Below, one piece after another: positions 32,401 to 47,600 of a stretch of 64,000 nucleotides of DNA; the first letter of the stretch is position 1; each line of letters begins with the position of its first letter. Below the pieces are notes generated by a model that had not been told where the DNA came from, made no database searches, and worked only from the letters and a program-made list of their open reading frames with translations. The stretch is from positions 124,001 through 188,000 of the forward strand of contig CM048844.1 in the NCBI GenBank assembly GCA_026545765.1. The letters are read 5' to 3'. This stretch comes from Plantago major (lineage: Eukaryota > Streptophyta > Magnoliopsida > Lamiales > Plantaginaceae). The translations under genes were made by a program, and so were the position numbers.

Positions 32401-35000
32401 CGAGACCTCTTGTCTTCAATAAAACTCAAAAGGGTAAGTACACGATTTTTTGTGAAACACTCGATAGAGTTAGTTTGTGTCAAATTTTATTCACATGATA
32501 TGGTTTTTGGTATAAAACCTATTCTACGCACATATTGAACTATTTTGGTTGATCTTACCTCGGTTTAAAAACGTATTTCCGAGACCTCTTGTCTTCAATA
32601 AAACTCAAAGAGGTAGTACACGATTTTTTGTGAAACACTCGATAGAGTTAGTTTGTGTTAAATTTTATTCACATGATAAGGTTTGTGGAATAAAACCTAT
32701 TCTACGCGCATATTGAACTATTTTGGTTGATCGAACACCGAATCAAAAACGTATATTTGGGACATCTAGTTTTCGAGAAAATCCAAAGGGGTTAGTACCC
32801 GGTTTTTTGTGAAAAGACTCCGTGGGGTTAGTTTGTGTCAAATTTTATTCACATGACATGGTTTGTGGTATAAAACCTATTCTACGCACATATTGAACTA
32901 TTTTGGTTGATCGAACCTCGATTTAAAAACGTATTTTCGAGACCTCTTGTCTTCAATAAAACTCAAAGCGGTTGGTTAGTACACAATTTTTTGTGAAACA
33001 CTCGATAGAGTTAGTTTGTGTCAAATTTTATTCACAAGATATGGTTTGTGGCATAAAACCTATTCTACGCACATATTGAACTATTTTGGTTGATCGAACC
33101 TCGAATTAAAAACGTATTTTTGGGACATCAAGATTTCGAGAAAACCCAAAGGGGTTAGTATACGGTTTTTGTGAAAACACTCCATGGGGTTAGTTTGTGT
33201 CTAATTTCATTCACATGACATGGTTTGTGGTATAAAATCTATTCTACAAACATATTGAACTATTATGGTTGATCGTACCTCGATTTAAAAACGTATTTCC
33301 GAGACCTCTTGTCTTCAATAAAACTCAAAGGAGGTAGTACACGATTTTTTGTTAAACACTCGATAGAGTTAGTTTGTGTCAAATTTTATTCACAAGATAT
33401 GGTTTGTGGCATAAAACCTATTCTACGCACATATTGAACTATTTTGGTTGATCGAACCTCGAATTAAAAACGTATTTTTGGGACATCTAGTTTTCGAGAA
33501 AACCCAAAGGGGTTAGTACACGATTTTTTGTGAAAAGACTCCGCGGGGTTAGTTTGTGTCAAATTTTATTCACATGACATGGTTTGTAGTATAAAACCTA
33601 TTCTACGCACATATTGAACTATTTTGGTTGATCGAACCACGAATTAAAAACGTATTTTTGGGACATCAAGTTTTCGATAAAACCCAAAGGGGTTAGTACG
33701 GTTTTATGTGAAACACTTCGATGGGGTTAGTTTGTGTCTAATTTTATTCACATGACATGGTTTATGGTATAAAAACTATTCTACGTACATATTGAACTAT
33801 TTTGGTTGATCGAACCTCGATTTAAAAACGTACTTCCGAGACCTATTATCTTCAATAAAACTCAAAGGGGTAGTACACGATTTTTTGTGAAACACTCGAT
33901 AGAGTTAGTTTGTGTCAAATTTTATTCACATGATATGGTTTGTGGTACGAAACCTATTCTACGAACATATTGAACTATTTTGGTTGATCGAACCTCGATT
34001 TAAAAATGTATTTCCGAGACCTCTTGTCTTCAATAAATGTCAAAGGGGGTAGTACACGATTTTTTGTGAAACACTCGATAAAGTTAGTTTGTGTCAAATT
34101 TTATTCACATGATATGGTTTTTGGTATGAAACCTATTCTACGCACATATTGAACTATTTTGGTTGATCTTACCTCGATTTAAAAATGTATTTCCGAGACC
34201 TCTTGTCTTCAATAAAACTCGAAAGGGTAGTACACGATTTTTTGTGAAACACTCGATAGAGTTAGTTTGTGTTAAATTTTATTCACATGATAAGGTTTGT
34301 GAAATAAAACCTATTCTACGCGCATATTGAACTATTTTGGTTGATCGAACATCGAATTAAAAACGTATATTTGGGACATCTAGTTTTCGAGAAAATCCAA
34401 AGGGGTTAGTACCCGGTTATTTGTGAAAAGACTCCGTGGGGTTAGTTTTTGTCAAATTTTATTCACATGACATGGTTTGTGTTATAAAACCTATTCTACG
34501 CACATATTGAACTATTTTGGTTGATCGAACCTCGATTTAAAAACGTATTTTCGAGACCTCTTGTCTTCAATAAAACTCAAAGCGGTTGGTTAGTACACAA
34601 TTTTTTGTGTAACACTCGATAGAGTTAGTTTGTGTCAAATTTTATTCACAAGATATGGTTTGTGGCATAAAACCTATTCTACGCACATATTGAACTATTT
34701 TGGTTGATCGAACCTCGAATTAAAAACGTATTTTTGGGACATCAAGATTTCGAGAAAACCCAAAGGGGTTAGTATACGGTTTTTGTGAAAACACTCCATG
34801 AGGTTAGTTTGTGTCTAATTTCATTCACATGACATGGTTTGTGGTATAAAATCTATTCTACGCACATATTGAACTATTTTGGTTGATCGAACCTCGATTT
34901 AAAAACGTATTTTCGAGACCTCTTATCTTCAATAAAACTCAAAGGGTGTAGTACACGATTTTTTGTGAAACACTCGATTGAGTTAGTTTGGGTCAAATTT
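23425..35000. repeat. Satellite with variable higher-order periods (12, 16, 12, 13, 9 monomers)
   Basis: The marker monomer (GATAAGG-type preceding a TATATTTGGGACATCTAG monomer) is found at 23225, 25382, 28251, 30404, 32733 and 34347. Intervals are 2157, 2869, 2153, 2329 and 1614 bp, each within about 9 bp of a whole number of 179-bp monomers. The B-B-A cassette (ATCTAG...CCGCGGGG, then ATCAAG...CAGTGGGG, then class A) recurs near 24520, 26130, 29000, 31150 and 33480. Confidence 0.8.
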
Positions 35001-35246
35001 TATTCACAAGATAAGGTTTGTGGCATAAAACCTATTCTACGCACATATTGAACTATTTTGGTTGATCTTACCTCGATTTAAAAATGTATTTCCGAGACCT
35101 CTTGTCTTCAATAAAACTCAAAGGGGGTAGTACACGATTTTTTGTGAAACACTCGATAGAGTTAGTTTGTGTTAAATTTTATTCACATGATAAGGTTTGT
35201 GAAATAAAACCTATTCTACGCGCATATTGAACTATTTTGGTTGATC

Positions 35247-38200
35247 GAACATCGAATTAAAAACGTATATTTGGGACATCTAGTTTTCGAGAAAATCCAA
35301 AGGGGTTAGTACCCGGTTTTTTGTGAAAAGACTCCGTAGGGTTAGTTTGTGTCAAATTTTATTCACATGACATGGTTTGTGGTATAAATCCTATTCTACG
35401 CACATATTGAACTATTTTGGTTGATCGAACCTCGATTTAAAAACGTATTTTCGAGATCTCTTGTCTTCAATATAACTCAAAGGGGTTGGTTAGTACACAA
35501 TTTTTTGTGAAACACTCGATAGAGTTAGTTTGTGTCAAATTTTATTCACAAGATATGGTTTGTGGCATAAAACCTATTCTACGCACATATTGAACTATTT
35601 TGGTTGATCGAACCTCGAATTAAAACGTATTTTTGGGACATCAAGTTTTCGAGAAAATCCAAAGGGGTTAGTACACGGTTTTTGTGAAAACACTCCATGG
35701 GGTTAGTTTGTGTCTAATTTCATTCACATGACATGGTTTGTGATATAAAATCTATTCTACGAACATATTGAACTATTATGGTTGATCGTACCTCGATTTA
35801 AAAACGTATTTCCGAGACCTCTTGTCTTCAATAAAACTCAAAGGAGGTAGTACACGATTTTTTGTGAAATACTCGATAGAGTTAGTTTGTGTCAAATTTT
35901 ATTCACAAGATATGGTTTGTGGCATAAAACCTATTTTACGCACATGTTGAACTATTTTGGTTGATCGAACCTCGATTTAAAAACGTATTTTCGAGACCTC
36001 TTATCTTCAATAAAACTCAAAGGGTGTAGTACACGATTTTTTGTGAAACACTCGATTGAGTTAGTTTGTGTCAAATTTTATTCACAAGATAAGGTTTGTG
36101 GCATAAAACCTATTCTACGCACATATTGAACTATTTTGGTTGATCGAACCTCGATTTAAGAACGTATTTCCGAGACCTCTTGTCTTCAATAAAAGTCAAA
36201 GGGGTAGTACACGATTTTTTGTGAAACACTCGATAGAGTTAGTTTGAGTCAAATTTTATTCACATTACATGGTTTGTGGTATGAAACCTATTCTACGCGC
36301 GTACTAAACTATTTTGGTTGATCGAACATCGATTTAAAAACGTATTTCCCAGACCTCTTGTCTTCAATAAAAGTCAAAGGGGGTAGTACACGATTTTTTG
36401 TGAAACACTCGATAGAGTTAGTTTGTCTCAAATTTTATTCACAAGATATGGTTTGTGGCATAAAACCTATTCTACGCACATATTGATCTATTTTGGTTGA
36501 TCGAACCACGAATTAAAAACGTATTTTTGGGACATCAAGTTTTCGAGAAAACCCAAAGGGGTTAGTACACGGTTTTTGTGAAAACACTCAGTGGGGTTAG
36601 TTTGTGTCTAATTTTATTCACATGACATGGTTTATTGTATAAAAACTATTCTACGCACATATTGAACTATTTTGGTTGATCGAACCTCGATTTAAAAATG
36701 TATTTCCGAGACTTCTTATCTTCAATAAAACTCAAAGGGGTAGTACGATTTTTTGTGAAACACTTTCGATTGAGTTAGTTTGTGTCAAATTTTATTCACA
36801 TGATATGGTTTTTGGTATAAAACCTATTCTACGCACATATTGAACTATTTTGGTTGATCTTACCTCGGTTTAAAAACGTATTTCCGAGACCTCTTGTCTT
36901 CAATAAAACTCAAAGGGGTAGTACACGATTTTTTGTGAAACACTCGATTGAGTTAGTTTGTGTCAAATTTTATTCACATGATATGGTTTTTGGTATAAAA
37001 CCTATTCTACGCACATATTGAACTATTTTGGTTGATCTTACCTCGGTTTAAAAACGTATTTCCGAGACCTCTTGTCTTCAATAAAACTCAAAGGAGGTAG
37101 TACACGGTTTTTGTGAAACACTCGATAGAGTTAGTTTGTGTCAAATTTTATTCACAAGATATGGTTTGTCGCATAAAACCTATTCTACGCACATATTGAA
37201 CTATTTTGGTTGATCGAACCTCGAATTAAAAACGTATTTTTGGGACATCTCGTTTTCGAGAAAACCCAAAGGGGTTAGTACACGATTTTTTGTGAAAAGA
37301 CTCCGCGGGGTTAGTTTGTGTCAAATTTTATTCACATGACATGGTTTGTAGTATAAAATCTATTCTACGCACATATTGAACTATTTTGGTTGATCGAACC
37401 ACGAATTAAAAACGTATTTTTGGGACATCAAGTTTTCGAGAAAACCCAAAGGGGTTAGTACACGGTTTTTGTGAAACACTCAGTGGGGTTAGTTTGTGTC
37501 TAATTTTATTCACATGACATGGTTTATGGTATAAAAACTATTCTACGCACATATTGAACTATTTTGGTTGATCGAACCTCGATTTAAAAACGTATTTCCG
37601 AGACCTATTATCTTCAATAAAACTCGAAGGGGGTAGTACACGATTTTTTGTGAAAAACTCGATAGAGTTAGTTTGTGTCAAATTTTATTCACATGATATG
37701 GTTTGTGGTATGAAACCTATTCTACGCACATATTGAACTATTTTGGTTGATCGAACCTCGATTTAAAAACGTATTTCCGAGACCTCTTGTCTTCAATAAA
37801 TGTCAAAGGGGGTAGTACACGATTTTTTGTGAAACACTCGATAGAGTTAGTTTGTGTCAAATTTTATTCACATAATATGGTTTTTGGTATGAAACCTATT
37901 CTACGCACATATTGAACTATTTTGGTTGATCTTACCTCAATTTAAAAATGTATTTCCGAGACCTCTTGTCTTCAATAAAACTCAAAGGGGGTAGTACACG
38001 ATTTTTTGTGAAACACTCGATAGAGTTAGTTTGTGTTAAATTTTATTCACATGATAAGGTTTGTGAAATAAAACCTATTCTACGCGCATATTGAACTATT
38101 TTGGTTGATCGAACATCGAATTAAAAACGTATATTTGGGACATCTAGTTTTCGAGAAAATCCAAAGGGGTTAGTACCCGGTTTTTTGTGAAAAGACTCCG

Positions 38201-41200
38201 TAGGGTTAGTTTGTGTCAAATTTTATTCACATGACATGGTTTGTGGTATAAATCCTATTCTACGCACATATTGAACTATTTTGGTTGATCGAACCTCGAT
38301 TTAAAAACGTATTTTCGAGATCTCTTGTCTTCAATAAAACTCAAAGGGGTTGGTTAGTACACAATTTTTTGTGAAACACTCGATAGAGTTAGTTTGTGTC
38401 AAATTTTATTCACAAGATATGGTTTGTGGCATAAAACCTATTCTACGCACATATTGAACTATTTTGGTTGATCGAACCTCGAATTAAAACGTATTTTTGG
38501 GACATCAAGTTTTCGAGAAAATCCAAAGGGGTTAGTACACGGTTTTTGTGAAAACACTCCATGGGGTTAGTTTGTGTCTAATTTCATTCACATGACATGG
38601 TTTGTGATATAAAATCTATTCTACGAACATATTGAACTATTATGGTTGATCGTACCTCGATTTAAAAACGTATTTCCGAGACCTCTTGTCTTCAATAAAA
38701 CTCAAAGGAGGTAGTACGATTTTTGTGAAATACTCGATAGAGTTAGTTTGTGTCAAATTTTATTCACAAGATATGGTTTGTGGCATAAAACCTATTTTAC
38801 GCACATGTTGAACTATTTTGGTTGATCGAACCTCGATTTAAAAATGTATTTTCGAGACCTCTTATCTTCAATAAAACTCAAAGGGTGTAGTACACGATTT
38901 TTTGTGAAACACTCGATTGAGTTAGTTTGTGTCAAATTTTATTCACAAGATAAGGTTTGTGGCATAAAACCTATTCTACGCACATATTGAACTATTTTGG
39001 TTGATCGAACCTCGATTTAAAAGCATTTCCGAGACCTCTTGTCTTCAATAAAAGTCAAAGGGGTAGTACACGATTTTTTGTGAAACACTCGATAGAGTTA
39101 GTTTGAGTCAAATTTTATTCACATTACATGGTTTGTGGTATGAAACCTATTCTACGCGCGTACTAAACTATTTTGGTTGATCGAACATCGATTTAAAAAC
39201 GTATTTCCCAGACCTCTTGTCTTCAATAAAAGTCAAAGGGGGTAGTACACGATTTTTTGTGAAACACTCGATAGAGTTAGTTTGTCTCAAATTTTATTCA
39301 CAAGATATGGTTTGTGGCATAAAACCTATTCTACGCACATATTGATCTATTTTGGTTGATCGAACCACGAATTAAAAACGTATTTTTGGGACATCAAGTT
39401 TTCGAGAAAACCCAAAGGGGTTAGTACACGTTTTTTTTTAAAACACTCGTTTGTGTTAGTTTGTGTCTAATTTTATTCACATGACATGGTTTATTGTATA
39501 AAAACTATTCTACGCACATATTGAACTATTTTGGTTGATCGAACCTCGATTTAAAAATGTATTTCCGAGACTTCTTATCTTCAATAAAACTCAAAGGGGG
39601 TAGTACACGATTTTTTGTGAAACACTCGATTGAGTTAGTTTGTGTCAAATTTTATTCACATGATATGGTTTTTGGTATAAAACCTATTCTACGCACATAT
39701 TGAACTATTTTGGTTGATCTTACCTCGGTTTAAAAACGTATTTCCGAGACCTCTTGTCTTCAATAAAACTCAAAGGGGTAGTACACGATTTTTTGTGAAA
39801 CACTCGATTGAGTTAGTTTGTGTCAAATTTTATTCACATGATATGGTTTTTGGTATAAAACCTATTCTACGCACATATTGAACTATTTTGGTTGATCTTA
39901 CCTCGGTTTAAAAACGTATTTCCGAGACCTCTTGTCTTCAATAAAACTCAAAGGAGGTAGTACACGGTTTTTGTGAAACACTCGATAGAGTTAGTTTGTG
40001 TCAAATTTTATTCACAAGATATGGTTTGTCGCATAAAACCTATTCTACGCACATATTGAACTATTTTGGTTGATCGAACCTCGAATTAAAAACGTATTTT
40101 TGGGACATCTCGTTTTCGAGAAAACCCAAAGGGGTTAGTACACGATTTTTTGTGAAAAGACTCCGCGGGGTTAGTTTGTGTCAAATTTTATTCACATGAC
40201 ATGGTTTGTAGTATAAAATCTATTCTACGCACATATTGAACTATTTTGGTTGATCGAACCACGAATTAAAAACGTATTTTTGGGACATCAAGTTTTCTAT
40301 AAAACCCAAAGGGGTTAGTACACGGTTTTTGTGAAAACACTCAGTGGGGTTAGTTTGTGTCTAATTTTATTCACATGACATGGTTTATGGTATAAAAACT
40401 ATTCTACGTACATATTGAACTATTTTGGTTGATCGAACCTCGATTTAAAAACGTATTTCCGAGACCTCTTATCTTCAATAAAACTCAAAGGGGTAGTACA
40501 CAATTTTTTGTGAAAAACTCGATAGAGTTAGTTTGTGTCAAATTTTATTCACATGATATGGTTTGTGGTACGAAACCTATTCTACGCACATATTGAACTA
40601 TTTTGGTTGATCGAACCTCGATTTAAAAATGTATTTCCGAGACCTCTTGTCTTCAATAAATGTCAAAGGGGGTAGTACACGATTTTTTGTGAAACACTCG
40701 ATAAAGTTAGTTTGTGTCAAATTTTATTCACATGATATGGTTTTTGGTATGAAACCTATTCTACGCACATATTGAACTATTTTGGTTGATCTTACCTCAA
40801 TTTAAAAATGTATTTCCGAGACCTCTTGTCTTCAATAAAACTCAAAGGGGTAGTACGATTTTTTGTGAAACACTCGATAGAGTTAGTTTGTGTTAAATTT
40901 TATTCACATGATAAGGTTTGTGAAATAAAACCTATTCTCGCACATATTGAACTATTTTGGTTGATCGAACATCGAATTAAAAGCGTATTTGGGACATCTA
41001 GTTTTCGAGAAAATCCAAAGGGGTTAGTACCCGGTTTTTTGTGAAAAGACTCCGTAGGGTTAGTTTGTGTCAAATTTTATTCACATGACATGGTTTGTGG
41101 TATAAATCCTATTCTACGCACATATTGAACTATTTTGGTTGATCGAACCTCGATTTAAAAACGTATTTTCGAGATCTCTTGTCTTCAATAAAACTCAAAG

Positions 41201-43809
41201 GGGTTAGTACACAATTTTTGTGAAACACTCGATAGAGTTAGTTTGTGTCAAATTTTATTCACAAGATATGGTTTGTGGCATAAAACCTATTCTCGCACAT
41301 ATTGAACTATTTTGGTTGATCGAACCTCGAATTAAAAGCGTATTTTGGGACATCAAGTTTTCGAGAAAATCCAAAGGGGTTAGTACACGGTTTTTGTGAA
41401 AACACTCCATGGGGTTAGTTTGTGTCTAATTTCATTCACATGACATGGTTTGTGATATAAAATCTATTCTACGAACATATTGAACTATTATGGTTGATCG
41501 TACCTCGATTTAAAAACGTATTTCGAGACCTCTTGTCTTCAATAAAACTCAAAGGAGGTAGTACCGATTTTTGTGAAATACTCGATAGAGTTAGTTTGTC
41601 TCAAATTTTATTCACAAGATATGGTTTGTGGCATAAAACCTATTCTACGCACATATTGATCTATTTTGGTTGATCGAACCTCGATTTAAAAATGTATTTT
41701 CGAGACCTCTTATCTTCAATAAAACTCAAAGGGTGTAGTACACGATTTTTTGTGAAACACTCGATTGAGTTAGTTTGTGTCAAATTTTATTCACAAGATA
41801 AGGTTTGTGGCATAAAACCTATTCTACGCACATATTGAACTATTTTGGTTGATCGAACCTCGATTTAAGAACGTATTTCCGAGACCTCTTGTCTTCAATA
41901 AAAGTCAAAGGGGTAGTACACGATTTTTTGTGAAACACTCGATAGAGTTAGTTTGAGTCAAATTTTATTCACATTACATGGTTTGTGGTATGAAACCTAT
42001 TCTACGCGCGTACTAAACTATTTTGGTTGATCGAACATCGATTTAAAAACGTATTTCCCAGACCTCTTGTCTTCAATAAAAGTCAAAGGGGGTAGTACAC
42101 GATTTTTTGTGAAACACTCGATAGAGTTAGTTTGTCTCAAATTTTATTCACAAGATATGGTTTGTGGCATAAAACCTATTCTACGCACATATTGATCTAT
42201 TTTGGTTGATCGAACCACGAATTAAAAACGTATTTTTGGGACATCAAGTTTTCGAGAAAACCCAAAGGGGTTAGTACACGGTTTTTGTGAAAACACTCAG
42301 TGGGGTTAGTTTGTGTCTAATTTTATTCACATGACATGGTTTATTGTATAAAAACTATTCTACGCACATATTGAACTATTTTGGTTGATCGAACCTCGAT
42401 TTAAAAATGTATTTCCGAGACTTCTTATCTTCAATAAAACTCAAAGGGGGTAGTACACGATTTTTTGTGAAACACTCGATTGAGTTAGTTTGTGTCAAAT
42501 TTTATTCACATGATATGGTTTTTGGTATAAAACCTATTCTACTTTATATTGAACTATTTTGGTTGATCTTACCTCGGTTTAAAACGTATTTCCGAGACCT
42601 CTTTTATTAAATAAAACTCAAAGGGGTAGTACACGATTTTTTGTGAAACACTCGATTGAGTTAGTTTGTGTCAAATTTTATTCACATGATATGGTTTTTG
42701 GTATAAAACCTATTCTACATATTGAACTATTTTGGTTGATCTTACCTCGGTTTAAAACGTATTTCGAGACCTCTTGTCTTCAATAAAACTCAAGGAGGTA
42801 GTACGGGTTTTTGTGAAACACTCGATAGAGTTAGTTTGTGTCAAATTTTATTTACAAGATATGGTTTGTGGCATAAAACCTATTCTACGCACATATTGAA
42901 CTATTTTGGTTGATCGAACCTCGAATTAAAAACGTATTTTTGGGACATCTAGTTTTCGAGAAAACCCAAAGGGGTTAGTACGATTTTTTGTGAAAAGACT
43001 CCGCGGGGTTAGTTTGTGTCAAATTTTATTCACATGACATGGTTTGTAGTATAAAATCTATTCTACGCACATATTGAACTATTTTGGTTGATCGAACCAC
43101 GAATTAAAAACGTATTTTTGGGACATCAAGTTTTCTATAAAACCCAAAGGGGTTAGTACACGGTTTTTGTGAAAACACTCAGTGGGGTTAGTTTGTGTCT
43201 AATTTTATTCACATGACATGGTTTATGGTATAAAAACTATTCTACGTACATATTGAACTATTTTGGTTGATCGAACCTCGATTTAAAAACGTATTTCCGA
43301 GACCTATTATCTTCAATAAAACTCGAAGGGGGTAGTACACGATTTTTTGTGAAAAACTCGATAGAGTTAGTTTGTGTCAAATTTTATTCACATGATATGG
43401 TTTGTGGTACGAAACCTATTCTACGCACATATTGAACTATTTTGGTTGATCGAACCTCGATTTAAAAATGTATTTCCGAGACCTCTTGTCTTCAATAAAT
43501 GTCAAAGGGGGTAGTACACGATTTTTTGTGAAACACTCGATAAAGTTAGTTTGTGTCAAATTTTATTCACATGATATGGTTTTTGGTATGAAACCTATTC
43601 TACGCACATATTGAACTATTTTGGTTGATCTTACCTCAATTTAAAAATGTATTTCCGAGACCTCTTGTCTTCAATAAAACTCAAAGGGGGTAGTACACGA
43701 TTTTTTGTGAAACACTCGATAGAGTTAGTTTGTGTTAAATTTTATTCACATGATAAGGTTTGTGAAATAAAACCTATTCTACGCGCATATTGAACTATTT
43801 TGGTTGATC
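35247..43809. repeat. Higher-order repeat of 16 monomers, three tandem copies (2,864 bp)
   Basis: The marker GAACATCGAATTAAAA is at 35247, 38111, 40967 and 43810. The first interval is 2,864 bp, exactly 16 x 179. The next two are 2,856 and 2,843, shortened by small edits. Unusual variants recur in register: TACTAAACTATTTTGG (near 36301, 39159, 42009), ATTTCCCAGACCTC (near 36346, 39204, 42054) and ACATCTCGTTTTCGAG (near 37245, 40105). This is the most regular higher-order block in the window. Confidence 0.85.
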
Positions 43810-44699
43810 GAACATCGAATTAAAAACGTATATTTGGGACATCTAGTTTTCGAGAAAATCCAAAGGGGTTAGTACCGGTTTTTGTGAAAAGACTCGTTGT
43901 GGTTAGTTTGTGTCAAATTTTATTCACATGACATGGTTTGTGGTATAAATCCTATTCTACGCACATATTGAACTATTTTGGTTGATCGAACCTCGATTTA
44001 AAAACGTATTTTCGAGATCTCTTGTCTTCAATAAAACTCAAAGGGGTTGGTTAGTACACAATTTTTTGTGAAACACTCGATAGAGTTAGTTTGTGTCAAA
44101 TTTTATTCACAAGATATGGTTTGTGGCATAAAACCTATTCTACGCACATATTGAACTATTTTGGTTGATCGAACCTCGAATTAAAACGTATTTTTGGGAC
44201 ATCAAGTTTTCAAGAAAATCCAAAGGGGTTAGTACACGGTTTTTGTGAAAAACACTCCATGGGGTTAGTTTGTGTCTAATTTCATTCACATGACATGGTT
44301 TGTGATATAAAATCTATTCTACGAACATATTGAACTATTATGGTTGATCGTACCTCGATTTAAAAACGTATTTCCGAGACCTCTTGTCTTCAATAAAACT
44401 CAAAGGAGGTAGTACACGATTTTTTGTGAAATACTCGATAGAGTTAGTTTATGTCAAATTTTATTCACAAGATATGGTTTGTGGCATAAAACCTATTTTA
44501 CGCACATGTTGAACTATTTTGGTTGATCGAACCTCGATTTAAAAACGTATTTTCGAGACCTCTTATCTTCAATAAAACTCAAAGGGTGTAGTACACGATT
44601 TTTTGTGAAACACTCGATTGAGTTAGTTTGTGTCAAATTTTATTCACAAGATATGGTTTGTGGCATAAAACCTATTTTACGCACATGTTGAACTATTTT

Positions 44700-47600
44700 G
44701 GTTGATCGAACCTCGATTTAAGAACGTATTTCCGAGACCTCTTGTCTTCAATAAAAGTCAAAGGGGGTAATACACGATTTTTTGTGAAACACTCGATAGA
44801 GTTAGTTTGAGTCAAATTTTATTCACATTACATGGTTTGGGGTATGAAACCTATTCTACGCGCGTACTGAACTATTTTGGTTGATCGAACATCAATTTAA
44901 AAACGTATTTCCGAGACCTCTTGTCTTCAATAAAAGTCGAAAGGGGTAGTACGATTTTTGTGAAAAACTTCGATAGAGTTAGTTTATGTCAAATTTTATT
45001 CACAAGATATGGTTTGTGGTATAAAACCTATTCTCACATATTGATCTATTTTGGTTGATCGAACCACGAATTAAAAGCGTATTTTTGGACCTCAAGTTTT
45101 CGAGAAAACCCGAAGGGGTTAGTACGATTTTTGTGAAACACTCGATGGGGTTAGTTTGTGTCTAATTTTATTCAAATGACATGGTTTATGGTATAAAACC
45201 TATTCTACACATATTGAACTATTTTGGTTGATCGAACCTCGATTTAAAAGCGTATTTCGAGACCTCTTATCTTCAATAAAACTCAAAGGGGGTAGTACAT
45301 GATTTTTTGTGAAAAACTCGATAGAGTTAGTTTGTGTCAAATTTTATTCACATGATATGGTTTGTGGTATGAAACCTATTCTACACATATTGAACTATTT
45401 TGGTTGATCTTACCTCGATTTAAAACATATTTCGAGACCTCTTGTCTTCAATAAAACTCAAAGGGGGTAGTCCACGATTTTTGTGAAACACTTCGATAGA
45501 GTTAGTTTGTGTCAAATTTTATTCACATGATATGGTTTGTGGTATAAAACCTATTCTCGCACATATTGAACTATTTTGGTTGATCTTACCTCGGTTTAAA
45601 AGCGTATTTCGAGACCTCTTGTCTTCAATAAAACTCAAAGGGGTAGTACACGATTTTTTGTGAAACACTCGATAGAGTTAGTTTGTGTTAAATTTTATTC
45701 ACATGATAAGGTTTGTGGAATAAAACCTATTCTCCGCGCATATTGAACTATTTTGGTTGATCGAACCTCGAATCAAAAGCGTATTTTGGGACATCTAGTT
45801 TTCGAGAAAATCAAAGGGGTAGTACCGATTTTTGTGAAAAGACTCGATGGGTTAGTTTGTGTCAAATTTTATTCACATGACATGGTTTGTGCTATAAAAC
45901 CTATTCTACACATATTGAACTATTTTGGTTGGTCGAACCTCGATTTAAAAGCGTATTTTTGGGACATCAAGTTTTGAGAAAACCCAAAGGGGTTAGTACC
46001 GATTTTTGTGAAAACACTCGATGGAGTTAGTTTGTGTCTAATTTTATTCACATGACATGGTTTATGGTATAAAACCTATTCTCGCATATTGAACTATTTT
46101 GGTTGATCGAACCTCGATTTAAAAGCGTATTTCGAGACCTCTTATCTTCAATAAAACTCGAAGGGTAGTACACGATTTTTGTGAAAAACTCGATAGAGTT
46201 AGTTTGTGTCAAATTTTATTCACATGATATGGTTTGTGGTATGAAACCTATTCTCACACATATTGAACTATTTTGGTTGATCTTACCTCGATTTAAAACA
46301 TATTTCGAGACCTCTTGTCTTCAATAAAACTCAAAGGGGGTAAGTCCCCGATTTTTTGTTAAACAATCGATAGAGTTATTTTGTGAAAAATTTTATTCAC
46401 ATGATATGTTTTTTGCTATAAAACCTATTCTCGCACATATTGAACTATTTTGGTTGATCTTACCTCGGTTTAAAAGCGTATTTCGAGACCTCTTGTCTTC
46501 AATAAAATTCAAAGGGGTAGTACACGATTTTTTTGAAACACACGATTGAGTTAGTTTGTGTCATATTTTATTCACATGATTTGGTGGGTGGGATAAAACC
46601 TATTCGACGCACATATTGAACTATTTTGGTTGATCTTACCTCGGTTTAAAAGCGTATTTCGAGACCTCTTGTCTTCAATAAAACTCAAAGGGGTAGTACG
46701 GTTTTTGTGAAACACTCGATAGAGTTAGTTTGTGTCAAATTTTATTCACAAGATATGGTTTGTGGTATAAAACCTATTCTACGCATATTGAACTATTTTG
46801 GTTGATCGAACCTCGATTTAAAAGCGTATTTTGGGACATCTTGTCTTCAAGAAAACCCAAAGGGGTAGTACGATTTTTGTGAAAAGACTCGATGAGTTAG
46901 TTTGTGTCAAATTTTATTCACATGACATGGTTTGTAGTATAAAATCTATTCTACGCACATATTGAACTATTTTGGTTGATCGAACCACGAATTTAAAAGC
47001 GTATTTTTGGGACATCAAGTTTTCTATAAAACCCGAAGGGGTTAGTACGATTTTTGTGAAAACACTCGATAGAGTTAGTTTGTGTCTAATTTTATTCACA
47101 TGACATGGTTTGTGGTATAAAAACTATTCTACATATTGAACTATTTTGGTTGATCGAACCTCGATTTAAAAGCGTATTTCGAGACCTATTATCTTCAATA
47201 AAACTCGAAGGGGTAGTACGATTTTTGTGAAAAACTCGATAGAGTTAGTTTGTGCCAAATTTTATTCACATGATATGGTTTGTGGTATGAAACCTATTCT
47301 CGCACATATTGAACTATTTTGGTTGATCGAACCTCGATTTAAAAGTATTTCGAGACCTCTTATCTTCAATAAAACTCAAAGGGTGTAGTACCGATTTTTG
47401 TGAAACACTCGATTGAGTTAGTTTGGGTCAAATTTTATTCACAAGATAAGGTTTGTGGCATAAAACCTATTCTACTTTATATTGAACTATTTTGGTTGAT
47501 CTTACCTCGATTTAAAAATGTATTTCCGAGACCTCTTGTCTTCAATAAAACTCAAAGGGGGTAGTACACGATTTTTTGTGAAACACTCGATAGAGTTAGT

